Shown: positions 20,292-30,324, counted from the stretch's first letter. The stretch is DNA of 64,000 nt from Prochlorococcus marinus str. MIT 9107 (GCF_000759855.1 NZ_JNAI01000006.1:155448-219447); one strand, 5' to 3'. Translations and numbers: made by a program. The notes: generated by a model from the sequence alone, not told the origin.

Positions 20292-21401
20292 ATGAAAACT
20301 TATGCGCAAGTTTTAGAAACAGTAGAACTTGCTTTAGATAAAGGTGAGTATCACTATTGTATTGAATTTCTTTTACCCATAATCGAATCATTTCCTTTAT
20401 CATGCAAAGAAGGAGTGAATTTAAGAACAATTTTAATAACTGCTCTTGTTGGTATCAATAAAAAGGAGGAGGCAAAAAGATTTTGTAAACAACTTCTAAA
20501 ATCTTACGATAATAAGACGAGAGAAAATGCAAAATATTTAATGGAAGTTATAGATTCTCCTGATATTAAAAAACCAGCTAATTGGAACGTTCAGTTTGAA
20601 AGTGAACCAACACTAAATAAAACATCTCTTAACTCACTAAGCAAAAAAAGAGAAGTATTAGAGAAAAAGAAATTTATCAATATTACTGATACGCCTACTG
20701 GTGAAACAAAGCCCTTTCAGAAGGGCTTCTCACTGATCATATTTTTAATACTATTATTATTAATCCCGCTCTTAAGTGGCTGCGTTAAAGTTGAGAATAC
20801 TCTTGATCTTAGTGAACTTGATTCAATAACTAATAATCTAGTGATAGAAAGTAAATACATTAAAAAATTCCCTTGGCAAATAAAATTTGAAGGGAAAATG
20901 AAAGATATTTTTCCTAACGCAGAAATTAGACAAGAAGAATCAACTTTTTCTATGAAAAATAAAAATCTTGATTTAGAGGATACAAAGCAAGTTCTTAAAA
21001 TAATCCAAGATAATGCAGGAGACTTGGCGGGAGGATCAACAAATATAGAAATTAATACTACTCAAAAAAACTTCATTTTTTTAAAAAAATACTTTTATAA
21101 GGTAGAGATAGATCTTAACAACATTAAAGGAGTTGATGATTTAGAGCTTATTTTCAAAATCATTCACCCTAATACAGTTACCCTTACTGATAAAGATAAT
21201 TCAAATTTAAAAATCACAAAAAATCTAATAATTTGGAATTTAAATCAAGGTAAAATCAATAGTCTCGAATTTTCTTTTTGGAGCTTCAATAAAGTTTTAA
21301 TTGGGATATCTATTATTTTATTAATCATAATATTCGCTTATTTATTAAGATTCTATAGATTTAAATTAGGTACAGATTTGCCTCAACTTCCATCGAAGTA
21401 A
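20292..21401 (+). CDS. DUF3153 membrane protein with an N-terminal helical domain
   Basis: The 369-residue protein has two parts. Residues 1-95 are soluble and helical, TPR-like in look, and a polar linker follows. A hydrophobic segment near 147-164 ends in LLSGC, which resembles an internal lipobox, and leads into the DUF3153 domain (CVKVENTLDLSE onward). A second membrane segment near 333-353 closes the protein. Function is unknown. A perfect 8-bp inverted repeat lies in the linker DNA (20709-20728). The gene starts 3 bp after argB and abuts the convergent priA. Confidence 0.78.
   Translation: MKTYAQVLETVELALDKGEYHYCIEFLLPIIESFPLSCKEGVNLRTILITALVGINKKEEAKRFCKQLLKSYDNKTRENAKYLMEVIDSPDIKKPANWNVQFESEPTLNKTSLNSLSKKREVLEKKKFINITDTPTGETKPFQKGFSLIIFLILLLLIPLLSGCVKVENTLDLSELDSITNNLVIESKYIKKFPWQIKFEGKMKDIFPNAEIRQEESTFSMKNKNLDLEDTKQVLKIIQDNAGDLAGGSTNIEINTTQKNFIFLKKYFYKVEIDLNNIKGVDDLELIFKIIHPNTVTLTDKDNSNLKITKNLIIWNLNQGKINSLEFSFWSFNKVLIGISIILLIIIFAYLLRFYRFKLGTDLPQLPSK
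20709..20728. repeat. Perfect inverted repeat inside the DUF3153 gene
   Basis: AAGCCCTT, four bases (TCAG), AAGGGCTT. The stem is GC-rich for this genome. It sits in the linker between the soluble and membrane parts of the protein. A short T-run (ATATTTTTAA) follows about 12 bases later, so it resembles a terminator hairpin, but the reading frame continues through it. Confidence 0.6.
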
Positions 21402-23678
21402 TTACAACTCTGCTGGATTAACATCAATTGTTAAAAAAACGTTTTTTGGAATAAGTTTCCATAATATTGATCTATCAGGCAAAGGTATATTTGAGCCCTC
21501 AGGACCATATATTAATATCTGCCATCTAAATTTTTTCCCAACTTTAGCAATTAAACCTGGAGCAGGACCAATTAATTTCCAGTTCTTTCTCTTACAAAAA
21601 TTTAGTAGATATTTTGCTAATTTTATTGCAATTGATTCAGTCAATTCATAATTTTCACCTGATAGTTTAAGAAGGCAAATTTTGCAAAATGGAAATAAAT
21701 TAGCATCTTTTCTCAATTTCGAATTTTCAATTAAAAATCTTTCGTAATCTCTTTTCTGAAGATATGAAATTACAGGATGGTTTGGTTTATATGTTTGAAA
21801 AATAACTTTTCCTTTTTTTTGAGCCCTGCCTGCCCTGCCTGCTAATTGTAAAAACAATTGTAATGATTTTTCTTCTGCCGAAATATCTGGACGATGAAGC
21901 AATCCGTCTGCTGCGATAACTACTGAAAGAGTTATATTGGGGATGTCAATCCCTTTGGCTAACATTTGAGTTCCCACAAGAATATCAGCATCACCTTTAG
22001 AAAATCTTGAAAGAATATCTCTATGACCATCCTTTCCTGAGGTTGTATCTCGATCAAAGCGAAGTACTTTTAAGTCAGGAAATTCTTCATTTAAAAACTC
22101 TATAACTCTTTGTGTACCTATTCCAAAAGGTTTGAAGGCATTTGAATTGCAATCGGGACAACGATTGATCAGTCTTGATTTATGATTACACCAATGACAA
22201 CTTAACCATTTTTTTCCTTGTGAACCAAGATGTACTGATAAAGGGATATCACAGTTGGGACATTGTATTAAATATCCACAATTTCTACAACTTAAAAAAC
22301 CACTATGTCCCCTTCTAGGGATCAAAATTATTGCTTGTTCATTCTTTAAACGTAGTTGAGGAAGTAATTCTAATAACTCACTGGATAAAATTTTCATATT
22401 GCCTTTCTTAAATTCATCTCGCATATCAATAATTCTTATTTCAGGCACTTCATTTCTGGATATCCTTTGAATCATTCGTACCAATTTAAAATTCTTTTCA
22501 TAAATACACTTTTTCCAAGTCTTCATTGATGGGGTTGCACTCCCAAAGATTAGCTTTGCAGAGTTTCTTTTTACTATTTCAATAGCAATCTCTCTTGCGT
22601 CATAACAAGGCATAGGGCTATCTTGTTTATAGGAAACATCATGTTCTTCATCTATAATTATTGACCCTAGATTTTTAATTGGAAGAAAAACTGCAGACCT
22701 TGTTCCTATTACTATTAGAGGTTCATTAGCATTAATAATTTCCTTCCAAACTAAAGTTCTATGACTAGAAGAACAGTTACTATGATATTCGTAAACAACA
22801 TTATTAAATCGCTGACTAAATCTATCAATAAGTTGAGGAATTAGTCCAATTTCTGGGGCAAGTATCAAACAACTTTTTTTCTTAAGTAATTGATCTTCAG
22901 AGATTCTCATATAAACTTCTGTTTTACCTGAACCTGTTTCGCCCCAGAGAAGTAACGATTCTCCAGGTTTCATTTTTTGAAATTGTTGAAATGCAATTTC
23001 TTGCTCATTTGTAAGATTTGGTTTTTTCGTTTCAATATGATCTTTAAAAAAAGAATTTAATTTAGTATTAATAGTTTTTTTTCTTTTAGATTTAACTAGA
23101 TAATTTTTACTAATCATTGAATTAATGAGACTATAATTAAAACCAGACTTTATTAATTCACTTTGCCAATTACCTTTTTCGGGCAAAGTATTTATTAAAA
23201 AAAATTCTTTTTTAGTCAATTCATTTTTTTCTAGATCAAATTCTGTTTTGGGTTCAATCCATATTTGAGCTCTTAACCCTTGAGAAATTTTTTTATATTT
23301 ACCAATCCAACCTGGAGGAAATGCCGTTTTAAGCATTTTTAAATTACTAACCATATAAAAAGAAGCTAGGGCCTCTATCCATTCTCTCCAATAATCATCA
23401 ATTATTTTTTTCTGCAGAATACCTTCAACAAACGAATATCTTATACTTCTTCCTGCAGTAAAATTGCCTTCATCTTTATTAATTGTCGAAAAGTTTTCTT
23501 TGGAGATCACCAACCCATTCAATAATCTCCCTCTTAATTTCACAATTACAATATCCCCAACTTCTACTCCAAGATTATTTCCATCTAAATAGTAAAAGCT
23601 ATTATTACTACTACCTATATCAAGCAAAATTTCCAATTTATAGGATATATTTAATAACTGATTACTTGCCGGCTTCAA
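21402..23678 (-). CDS. priA: Primosomal protein N' (PriA helicase)
   Basis: PriA restarts stalled replication forks by loading the replisome. The 758-residue protein has an N-terminal DNA-binding region, Walker A GETGSGKT near 240, the DEEHD Walker B box, a cysteine-rich zinc-binding region (CRNCG, CPNCD, CHWCN, CPDC) near 468-515, and the C-terminal helicase motifs GTQRVIEFL and QLAGRAGRAQ. The start is TTG at 23678, overlapping the TGA of an upstream reading frame in the sequence TTGA. Confidence 0.96.
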   Translation of the reverse strand: MKPASNQLLNISYKLEILLDIGSSNNSFYYLDGNNLGVEVGDIVIVKLRGRLLNGLVISKENFSTINKDEGNFTAGRSIRYSFVEGILQKKIIDDYWREWIEALASFYMVSNLKMLKTAFPPGWIGKYKKISQGLRAQIWIEPKTEFDLEKNELTKKEFFLINTLPEKGNWQSELIKSGFNYSLINSMISKNYLVKSKRKKTINTKLNSFFKDHIETKKPNLTNEQEIAFQQFQKMKPGESLLLWGETGSGKTEVYMRISEDQLLKKKSCLILAPEIGLIPQLIDRFSQRFNNVVYEYHSNCSSSHRTLVWKEIINANEPLIVIGTRSAVFLPIKNLGSIIIDEEHDVSYKQDSPMPCYDAREIAIEIVKRNSAKLIFGSATPSMKTWKKCIYEKNFKLVRMIQRISRNEVPEIRIIDMRDEFKKGNMKILSSELLELLPQLRLKNEQAIILIPRRGHSGFLSCRNCGYLIQCPNCDIPLSVHLGSQGKKWLSCHWCNHKSRLINRCPDCNSNAFKPFGIGTQRVIEFLNEEFPDLKVLRFDRDTTSGKDGHRDILSRFSKGDADILVGTQMLAKGIDIPNITLSVVIAADGLLHRPDISAEEKSLQLFLQLAGRAGRAQKKGKVIFQTYKPNHPVISYLQKRDYERFLIENSKLRKDANLFPFCKICLLKLSGENYELTESIAIKLAKYLLNFCKRKNWKLIGPAPGLIAKVGKKFRWQILIYGPEGSNIPLPDRSILWKLIPKNVFLTIDVNPAEL

Positions 23679-23848
23679 AACTTTTTCTTAGTATTGGATT
23701 GTTGAACATTCCACAAAGTGTTTTTTGCACATTGTAAGTATCCTGCTCTTAAGGGAGACATGAAGCTTTGATCATTGAGTGAAAATTCAAAAACTGATCT
23801 GCCTGTCTGAGAAATCCCAAGACTTTTTACTTTAGGTAATCTATAGCA
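23675..23848 (-). CDS. Short reading frame upstream of priA, no usual start codon
   Basis: This frame is open for 57 codons, from just after a TAG at 23849-23851 to a TGA that overlaps the priA TTG start by 4 bp. The translation looks like a real soluble peptide (SLGISQTGRSVFEFSLND, then SPLRAGYLQCAKNTLWN). The only in-frame ordinary start is an ATG about 28 codons before the stop; upstream of it only ATT would serve. It could be a small gene with a rare start, a gene truncated at its 5' end, or chance. The TTGA coupling favours translation. Not recognised. Confidence 0.4.
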   Translation of the reverse strand, partial: CYRLPKVKSLGISQTGRSVFEFSLNDQSFMSPLRAGYLQCAKNTLWNVQQSNTKKKF

Positions 23849-24002
23849 CTATTTAAATTTTTCAACAATTCTAAAAAACTTTTTTAATCACATTTCGAGA
23901 AAAAGTTCTTTATGAGATTAAGGTAATTTTTACTACTAAATGTACAAATTAGCCCTAAATAAAATTTTATCTAGTTAAATTCACCGTAGAAAGGAGTCCA
24001 TT
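23849..24002. other. Intergenic region between the priA and rpoD transcripts
   Basis: The whole span from priA (23678) to rpoD (24003) is about 320 bp. Its left half holds the short minus-strand frame described separately. The rest is AT-rich, without a tRNA, a strong hairpin or another frame that I can support; it probably carries the divergent promoters of priA and rpoD. Confidence 0.5.
23992..23997 (+). promoter_or_regulatory. Strong ribosome binding site of rpoD
   Basis: The sequence AAAGGAGTCCATT immediately before the ATG at 24003 is one of the best Shine-Dalgarno matches in the window. Most genes here have weak ones. Confidence 0.7.
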
Positions 24003-25184
24003 ATGTGTCCAGTAGCCGCAGAATCAAAAAATTCTAAGCCTAGTTCCAAAAAAAAGATTAACAAAAAAATTAATACTAATTTAGAGACAATAGTTGGAGA
24101 AGATAGTAATAAAAATAATCAAAATTTGCAGGCATCTTCTCATTTAAACGAAAGTAGTGTTGAAAATAATAATGAATTCAGTGATTCTGAGGAAGATGAT
24201 AAAGTGCTTGGGAATATAAAGCTTGGTCCAAAAGGTATATATACTGAAGATTCAATAAGAGTTTACCTCCAAGAAATTGGAAGAATTAGACTTCTAAGGC
24301 CTGATGAAGAAATTGAACTTGCAAGAAAGATTGCTGATTTACTTCAATTAGAAGAACTAGCAACACAATATGAGTCAGAGAAAGGGCATTTCCCATCTGT
24401 GAGAGAATGGTCAGAATTAATAGATATGCCTCTTCCTAAATTCAGAAGAAGACTTCTTTTAGGAAGAAGAGCTAAAGAAAAAATGGTTCAATCAAATTTA
24501 AGACTAGTAGTTTCCATTGCTAAAAAATATATGAATAGAGGTTTATCATTCCAAGATTTAATACAAGAAGGAAGTTTAGGTTTGATTAGAGCAGCAGAGA
24601 AATTTGACCATGAAAAAGGCTATAAATTCTCTACTTATGCTACTTGGTGGATTCGCCAAGCCATCACTAGAGCTATCGCAGACCAAAGTAGGACTATTAG
24701 ATTGCCAGTTCATTTATACGAGACAATATCTAGAATTAAAAAAACCACAAAAGTGCTCAGCCAAGAATTCGGAAGGAAACCAAGTGAAGAAGAAATAGCT
24801 GAGAGTATGGAAATGACAATTGAGAAATTAAGATTTATAGCTAAAAGTGCTCAGCTGCCTATTTCTTTAGAAACTCCAATTGGTAAAGAGGAAGACTCAA
24901 GACTTGGAGATTTTATAGAAGCTGATATAGAAAATCCAGAGCAAGATGTTTCTAAAACTTTACTAAGAGAAGATTTAGAAGGAGTCTTAGCGACTCTAAG
25001 TCCAAGAGAAAGAGATGTTCTTAGGTTGAGATATGGAATTGATGATGGAAGAATGAAGACCCTTGAAGAAATAGGACAGATATTTGATGTTACTAGAGAA
25101 AGGATTAGACAAATAGAGGCAAAAGCTCTCAGAAAGCTAAGGCATCCAAATCGTAATGGGGTTTTAAAAGAATATATAAAATAA
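24003..25184 (+). CDS. rpoD: Principal RNA polymerase sigma factor (RpoD/SigA type)
   Basis: The 393-residue sigma-70 factor has a polar low-complexity N terminus (about 1-75), region 1.2 ([16 protein letters not shown]), region 2 with the -10 contacts ([17 protein letters not shown], near 215), region 3, and region 4 with its helix-turn-helix ([20 protein letters not shown], near 355-375). The full regions 1.2-4 and the [16 protein letters not shown] end are those of group 1 sigma factors. It has a strong ribosome binding site and stands between priA and hemC. Confidence 0.92.
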   Translation: MCPVAAESKNSKPSSKKKINKKINTNLETIVGEDSNKNNQNLQASSHLNESSVENNNEFSDSEEDDKVLGNIKLGPKGIYTEDSIRVYLQEIGRIRLLRPDEEIELARKIADLLQLEELATQYESEKGHFPSVREWSELIDMPLPKFRRRLLLGRRAKEKMVQSNLRLVVSIAKKYMNRGLSFQDLIQEGSLGLIRAAEKFDHEKGYKFSTYATWWIRQAITRAIADQSRTIRLPVHLYETISRIKKTTKVLSQEFGRKPSEEEIAESMEMTIEKLRFIAKSAQLPISLETPIGKEEDSRLGDFIEADIENPEQDVSKTLLREDLEGVLATLSPRERDVLRLRYGIDDGRMKTLEEIGQIFDVTRERIRQIEAKALRKLRHPNRNGVLKEYIK

Positions 25185-25281
25185 AAAAAGTTAAATATAA
25201 TTTTCAGCTTTAGAAAGTTGCAAAAGAATAGCTTAAAATAAATTCGACTTAATATTAATCCAAACTCAAAATAATATTTTA

Positions 25282-26232
25282 ATGACTAATTTTAAACTGA
25301 GAATAGCTAGTAGACGAAGTAAACTAGCCATGGTTCAAACTTTATGGGTTAAAGATCAACTAGAAAAAAATATTCCCAATTTAGAGGTATCCATAGAGGC
25401 CATGGCAACTCAAGGTGACAAAATTCTTGATGTAGCCTTAGCAAAAATAGGAGACAAAGGCTTATTTACCAAAGAACTTGAAGCACAAATGCTTATAGGT
25501 CATGCAGATATAGCAGTACATTCGCTAAAAGATTTACCCACCAGTTTACCTACAGGTCTTACATTGGGATGTATTACAAAAAGAGAAAACCCTGCAGATG
25601 CTTTAGTGATAAGTAAAAAAAATGATTGTTATAAATTAGAAACCTTGCCAGTAGGTTCAATTGTGGGGACAAGCTCTCTAAGAAGACTTGCGCAGTTAAG
25701 AAATAAGTACCCACATCTTAATTTCAAGGACATCAGGGGAAATGTTATTACGAGAATAGAAAAATTAGATGCAGGAGAATTTGATTGCATAATTCTTGCT
25801 GCCGCTGGTTTAAAGAGATTAGGTTTTGAATCAAGAATCCACCAGATTATTCCAAATGAAATTTCCCTACATGCAGTTGGTCAGGGAGCGCTAGGCATTG
25901 AATGCAAATCAGATGATAAAGAAATTTTAGAAATTATAAATGTCTTAGAAGATAAACCCACTAGTCAAAAATGTATAGCTGAAAGGGCTTTTTTAAGAGA
26001 GCTTGAAGGTGGATGCCAAGTCCCAATAGGTGTGAATAGCAATATTCAAAATGAACAACTTTACCTTACTGGAATGGTAGCCTCTCTTGATGGAGAAAGG
26101 CTAATTAAAGATCAATATATTGGCAAAATTAATGATCCTGAACAAGTCGGCAAAGAACTAGCTAAAAAACTAAAACTCCAAGGGGCTGATAAAATACTCA
26201 GCGAAATATTTGAACAATTTAGGGAAAACTAA
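25282..26232 (+). CDS. hemC: Porphobilinogen deaminase (hydroxymethylbilane synthase)
   Basis: HemC joins four porphobilinogens into hydroxymethylbilane on the path to chlorophyll, heme and corrins. The 316-residue protein has the N-terminal [21 protein letters not shown] near 78-86, and EGGCQVPIG near 239-247, whose Cys anchors the dipyrromethane cofactor. The length is normal. It ends 6 bp from the convergent intact pyrophosphatase gene. Confidence 0.97.
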   Translation: MTNFKLRIASRRSKLAMVQTLWVKDQLEKNIPNLEVSIEAMATQGDKILDVALAKIGDKGLFTKELEAQMLIGHADIAVHSLKDLPTSLPTGLTLGCITKRENPADALVISKKNDCYKLETLPVGSIVGTSSLRRLAQLRNKYPHLNFKDIRGNVITRIEKLDAGEFDCIILAAAGLKRLGFESRIHQIIPNEISLHAVGQGALGIECKSDDKEILEIINVLEDKPTSQKCIAERAFLRELEGGCQVPIGVNSNIQNEQLYLTGMVASLDGERLIKDQYIGKINDPEQVGKELAKKLKLQGADKILSEIFEQFREN

Positions 26233-26238
26233 AATTAG

Positions 26239-26826
26239 TTAATTTACTAATTTAGGATCAATTTCTTTTTTATATCTATCTTCACAATCTTTAATAACCT
26301 TAACAGCTTCTTCAATACCAAAAAAACCATTTACCTTACATGTTCCAGGTTTTTTTAGATCTTTGTAATGTTCCCAATAATACTTAGTTTCTTTTAGCCA
26401 ATGCTCTCCAAGATCTTCAAAACTTGAGATATGATCCATTCTTTTATCATCTGCCAGAACTGCAATGACCTTATCATCAACCTCTCCTCCATCATCAAAT
26501 TTCATTACTCCAATAATCCTAGCCTCCACGAGAGATCCAGGTATCAACGGTTCAGTTACACCAACAATTTCAACATCAAGTGGATCTCCATCTTCATCCC
26601 ATGTCCTTGGTATACATCCATAAGCAAAAGGATAAGCTAGGGAAGAATAACCAACCCTATCGAGTTTAAGATGACCTGTTTCTGTAATTAATTCATATTT
26701 ATTTATCGTATTAGAATTTAATTCAACAATAGTATTAACTATTGAATTTGAGCTGTCAGAGAAAGCATTTAGTATATGCAATAAATTCGGTGTAACCCTA
26801 CTTGGGGGTTGATTAAAATTTGCCAT
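26239..26826 (-). CDS. ppa: Family I inorganic pyrophosphatase, intact active site
   Basis: This 195-residue copy keeps every family I catalytic position that I can align with E. coli PPase: INKYE, LDR, AYPFAYG, DGDPLD with the base Asp, the metal ligands in KFDDGGEVDDK, and EHYKDL with its Tyr-Lys pair. It is therefore the likely working enzyme that removes pyrophosphate from biosynthesis, unlike the paralogue at 10942-11496. It has an N-terminal extension of about 25 residues compared with E. coli. ATG 26826 is preferred to the adjacent TTG. Confidence 0.93.
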   Translation of the reverse strand: MANFNQPPSRVTPNLLHILNAFSDSSNSIVNTIVELNSNTINKYELITETGHLKLDRVGYSSLAYPFAYGCIPRTWDEDGDPLDVEIVGVTEPLIPGSLVEARIIGVMKFDDGGEVDDKVIAVLADDKRMDHISSFEDLGEHWLKETKYYWEHYKDLKKPGTCKVNGFFGIEEAVKVIKDCEDRYKKEIDPKLVN

Positions 26827-26889
26827 CAAAAAATTATTTTTGTTTATCTTACATCGTCACACTCAACGAAATTATTCCAACGTAATGTT

Positions 26890-28395
26890 TCAGCAAAAAT
26901 CATTTATTTTAGACCTTAAATGGTTAATAAAATATTGAGGTGATAGTTCTTCATTAGTGACAGTCCTTACCAATTCCATAGAGTTAAATGATCTTCCATA
27001 TTTATGTATGTTATTTGTTAACCAAAAGATGATTTTTTGATATTCTCCATTCGCAATTAAATTGTCAATCAAACCAATGTCTCTCTCCATTTGAGTAGAT
27101 ATTTGTGCACTTATAAGATGTCCTAACAGGTATGAAGGAAAGTATCCAAACGCTCCTTCACTCCAGTGAACATCTTGAAGGCAGCCCTCCGAATCATTAG
27201 ATGGTTTTATTCCTAAAAGTTGATCATATCTTTTATTCCATTCGTATGGAATATCCTTTACTGGCAAGCCTCCTTCAATCAAATCTATTTCAAGTTCGGT
27301 TCTAATTAAAATATGTAAACCATAGGTTAATTCATCTGCCTCAACCCTATTTAATCCTGCTTGCAAATGATTAATAGACTTCCAAAGTTCAGCATAATTA
27401 TTTAGAGAACATCCGGCCGAAACAAAATTTTTAAAAAATTTTTTTGAAAAAGATTTGGATTTAACTATTCTATTTTCCCAAAATAAAGATTGACTTTCAT
27501 GAATCCCCATAGAGGTTGCTTGACCTAAAGGCCAAGCGAACCATTGATGGCTTTGAGATGGAAGTCCCTGCTCATAAATTGAATGTCCCCACTCATGTGC
27601 AGTTGCTAAAAAGCTTGATAATGGTTCACCTTTAACAATTCTTGTAGTAATCCTATAGTCATTAGGTCCTAGTGTGATTGAGAAAGGATGTGGAGATTTA
27701 CCAACAACCACGAGATCTTTATCTCTACCAAACTCATCTAGTAATTTAGAACATAAATTCTGTTGGGATTCTGGACTTAAATCCCAATTATTTTTTTTTA
27801 ACTGGTTTATTCCTCTAATTAAGTCTGGGATAGTTTCTTTCAATGGTTTAAACATTTTATTCAACCAATTCAAAGTTAATTCAGGCTCAAAGGGTTGAGC
27901 TAGAGTCTCCCATGGAGAATATTGATCAGATATTTGTTTTGCCTCTTCAATCCGCAATTTGACTAATTCTTCAAAAAAAGGAAGAAAAATTTTAAAATCC
28001 GATTTTTTCTTAGCTTCTTGCCAGCTTTCATACCCCTTAGACTTTGCCTTTGCTAAAGACTCAACTAATTTAGGATCTAAATTTCTTTCTCTATTAAATT
28101 CCTTCATTAAAAGGTTTATATTTCTTTCTTTATCTTTAATAAAAAGTTGATTTTCTGAATTTTTTTTCGTATCTACTAATTCATTTTTAGCAGCTTGTAT
28201 TAAATTAGAAAATTCTTCAGAAGAATTCCTTTTATGTAATACTTTGGCAATATAAGTAAGTTGTTCAGACCGCCAGGAAGCCCCTTTCTTTGGCATCCCA
28301 GTATTCTGATCCCAATAAAGTGTATTTTGGATTGATCCTAATATTTGAGTTTCTTTAAGATAAGCCCCTAGCTTATCCCATTGAGTTTCAGCCAA
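26890..28395 (-). CDS. M32-family metallocarboxypeptidase (thermostable carboxypeptidase Taq type)
   Basis: The 501-residue soluble protein shows the M32 signature: HEWGHSIYEQ (HExxH zinc site) near 268-277, then MGIHESQSLFWEN near 297-309, which supplies the third zinc ligand, and VEADELTYGLHILIR near 353-367. These enzymes remove residues from peptide C termini, a recycling role in the cytosol. The length is normal for the family. It is monocistronic as far as I can see. Confidence 0.93.
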   Translation of the reverse strand: MAETQWDKLGAYLKETQILGSIQNTLYWDQNTGMPKKGASWRSEQLTYIAKVLHKRNSSEEFSNLIQAAKNELVDTKKNSENQLFIKDKERNINLLMKEFNRERNLDPKLVESLAKAKSKGYESWQEAKKKSDFKIFLPFFEELVKLRIEEAKQISDQYSPWETLAQPFEPELTLNWLNKMFKPLKETIPDLIRGINQLKKNNWDLSPESQQNLCSKLLDEFGRDKDLVVVGKSPHPFSITLGPNDYRITTRIVKGEPLSSFLATAHEWGHSIYEQGLPSQSHQWFAWPLGQATSMGIHESQSLFWENRIVKSKSFSKKFFKNFVSAGCSLNNYAELWKSINHLQAGLNRVEADELTYGLHILIRTELEIDLIEGGLPVKDIPYEWNKRYDQLLGIKPSNDSEGCLQDVHWSEGAFGYFPSYLLGHLISAQISTQMERDIGLIDNLIANGEYQKIIFWLTNNIHKYGRSFNSMELVRTVTNEELSPQYFINHLRSKINDFC

Positions 28396-28494
28396 AAATT
28401 TAGATTTTAATTAAGTATATTTTAAGATAAAAATTTTAATGTCTGCAAAATACACACATTTTTTATCCATAATAGAATATTGAATAATTAAGTT

Positions 28495-28989
28495 ATGACT
28501 TATATGGAACAAATATTTTCAGAATTAGAATTTTTAACCCATGGAGAGGGTTTTATTGATATCACACATGATTTAAATTTATTTATTGAAAAAAATAATT
28601 TTCATTCCGGAATTTTGAATTTAACTTCACTTCATACCAGTTGCAGTTTAACTATTAATGAGAATGCAGATCCAAATGTATTAGTTGACTTAAAAAAATA
28701 CATGCAATCTATAGTTCCATTTGATTCTTACTTAAACTTATCAAAAAATAGAGAAGAAATTTACTATCAACATTATCAAGAAGGATCTGACGATATGCCT
28801 GCACATATTAAAACATCCTTAACAAACACTTGTTTATCTTTGAGTTTTAAAGAAGGTAAAATTTTGCTTGGCAAATGGCAAGCAGTTTATTTATGGGAAC
28901 ATAGATTTGGTCAAAAAGAAAGAATTATAAAAATTCATATAATTGGTGAGAAAAAGCAAAATAAATATAATTTAATAAAGTCAGATTAA
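28495..28989 (+). CDS. YjbQ/UPF0047 family protein
   Basis: The 164-residue protein has the YjbQ fold signature: LHTSCSLTINENADPNV near 46-62, DDMPAHIKTSL near 99-109, and GKWQAVYLWEHR near 127-138, with conserved His residues that could bind metal. Some members have thiamine-phosphate synthase side activity; the true role is unsettled. It is first in a plus-strand run with the pterin dehydratase, COG0523 GTPase and iron permease genes. Confidence 0.88.
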   Translation: MTYMEQIFSELEFLTHGEGFIDITHDLNLFIEKNNFHSGILNLTSLHTSCSLTINENADPNVLVDLKKYMQSIVPFDSYLNLSKNREEIYYQHYQEGSDDMPAHIKTSLTNTCLSLSFKEGKILLGKWQAVYLWEHRFGQKERIIKIHIIGEKKQNKYNLIKSD

Positions 28990-28996
28990 TTTTTTA

Positions 28997-29287
28997 ATGG
29001 AACCTTACCTTTTACAAGATGGAGAATTAAAAGAATTAGTTGTAAAAATACCTGGCTGGGAAATTAAGTCTGGACGAATCCAAAGAGAATTTAATTTCGC
29101 TAATTTTATTGAAGCCTTCTCTTTTATGACTAAAATTGCTTTAATTTGTGAGAAACACAATCATCACCCTAATTGGGAAAATGTTTATTCAAAAGTAATA
29201 ATTAAATTAAATACACATGATATGGGAGGTATTACAAATCTGGATCAAACAGTAGCTTCAGAAATTAATAAAATTTTCGATAAATAA
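28997..29287 (+). CDS. phhB: Pterin-4a-carbinolamine dehydratase family protein
   Basis: The 96-residue protein has the family motif EKHNHHPNW near 53-61, with the catalytic His pair, and a C-terminal THDMGGIT segment. PCD recycles tetrahydrobiopterin after aromatic hydroxylation, but in bacteria without such a hydroxylase the family is also linked to folate or molybdopterin metabolism. It lies 7 bp after the yjbQ-type gene and 35 bp before the COG0523 GTPase gene, a pairing seen in other bacteria. Confidence 0.92.
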   Translation: MEPYLLQDGELKELVVKIPGWEIKSGRIQREFNFANFIEAFSFMTKIALICEKHNHHPNWENVYSKVIIKLNTHDMGGITNLDQTVASEINKIFDK

Positions 29288-29322
29288 AATTTCAAAGTTT
29301 TTTCATTAAAGAATTCGTCCAA

Positions 29323-30324
29323 ATGTCCAAAAAGTTATTACCAGTTACGATTATTAGTGGATTTTTAGGTTCTGGGAAAACCACACTTTTAAATCATATT
29401 TTAAAAAATCAAGTTGGTCTCAAAACAGCTGTTTTAGTTAATGAATTTGGAGAGATCGGAATAGATAATGATTTAATAATAGAGGGTTCAGAAGATATGA
29501 TCGAATTAAATAATGGCTGTATATGTTGCTCTATAAATGGCGAATTGTTAAATACAGTATCCAAAGTTTTAGAAAGATCTGGACAAATAGACTACTTAAT
29601 TGTTGAGACAACTGGGCTAGCAGATCCATTACCAGTAGCAATGACATTTGCTGCTGGTGATCTTAGAGAAAAAGTAAGATTAGATTCAATCATCACTGTT
29701 ATTGATGGAGAAAACTTTGATTTTGAAATCAATAAAAAAAGTGTCGCCTATTCTCAAATTTTATACGGAGATATCCTCCTTCTAAATAAATGTGATTTAG
29801 TCAATGAAGAACAATTAATGAGAGTAGAAGAGTTTATAAATAACATAAAAAAAGAACCAAGGATCTTGAGATCAATTAATAGTGAAGTTGGATTACAAAC
29901 AATAATGAGCGTAGGTCTATTTGAGACAGATACTTTTCAATTCGAGAAGGATAAAAAAAATGTAGAAGATAATTCACACGATCACTCTTCTCATTCTCAC
30001 GATCACTCTTCTCATTCACACGATTTGAATAATATCGAAGGATTTACATCAGTTTCTTATGAGACATTTGAACCATTTTCATTAAGGAAGTTTCAATATT
30101 TCTTAGATAATCAAATATCGCAAAATGTATTTAGAGCAAAAGGAATATTATGGTTTATGGAAAGTGAAAGAAAACACCTTTTTCACCTTTCTGGGAAAAG
30201 GTTTTCTCTAGATGATGAAAAATGGACAAAAGAAAAATCTAACAAGATAGTCTTAATAGGGAAAAACTTAGATCATCAAACTATTAAGAATCAACTTTCA
30301 TCATGTAGATTTAATTCAGATTAA
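29323..30324 (+). CDS. COG0523/CobW-family GTPase, putative metal chaperone
   Basis: The 333-residue protein has a P-loop GFLGSGKTTLLN near 13-24, the family metal-binding CICC motif near 67-70, and a nucleotide-base motif NKCD near 157. A histidine-rich stretch at residues 217-233 (seven His in 17 residues) separates the GTPase from the CobW C-terminal domain. Family members insert or deliver Zn, Co or other metals using GTP. No cobalt chelatase gene is next to it, so CobW itself is not implied. Neighbours are a pterin dehydratase and an iron-type permease. Confidence 0.9.
   Translation: MSKKLLPVTIISGFLGSGKTTLLNHILKNQVGLKTAVLVNEFGEIGIDNDLIIEGSEDMIELNNGCICCSINGELLNTVSKVLERSGQIDYLIVETTGLADPLPVAMTFAAGDLREKVRLDSIITVIDGENFDFEINKKSVAYSQILYGDILLLNKCDLVNEEQLMRVEEFINNIKKEPRILRSINSEVGLQTIMSVGLFETDTFQFEKDKKNVEDNSHDHSSHSHDHSSHSHDLNNIEGFTSVSYETFEPFSLRKFQYFLDNQISQNVFRAKGILWFMESERKHLFHLSGKRFSLDDEKWTKEKSNKIVLIGKNLDHQTIKNQLSSCRFNSD
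29974..30024 (+). repeat. Histidine-rich coding repeat (two 24-bp units)
   Basis: The DNA repeats TCTCATTCTCACGATCACTC-like units and encodes SHDHSSHS-type repeats in the GTPase. The period is 24 bp, giving 8 residues per unit. His-rich loops at this place are common in COG0523 proteins and are thought to hold metal ions. Confidence 0.7.
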
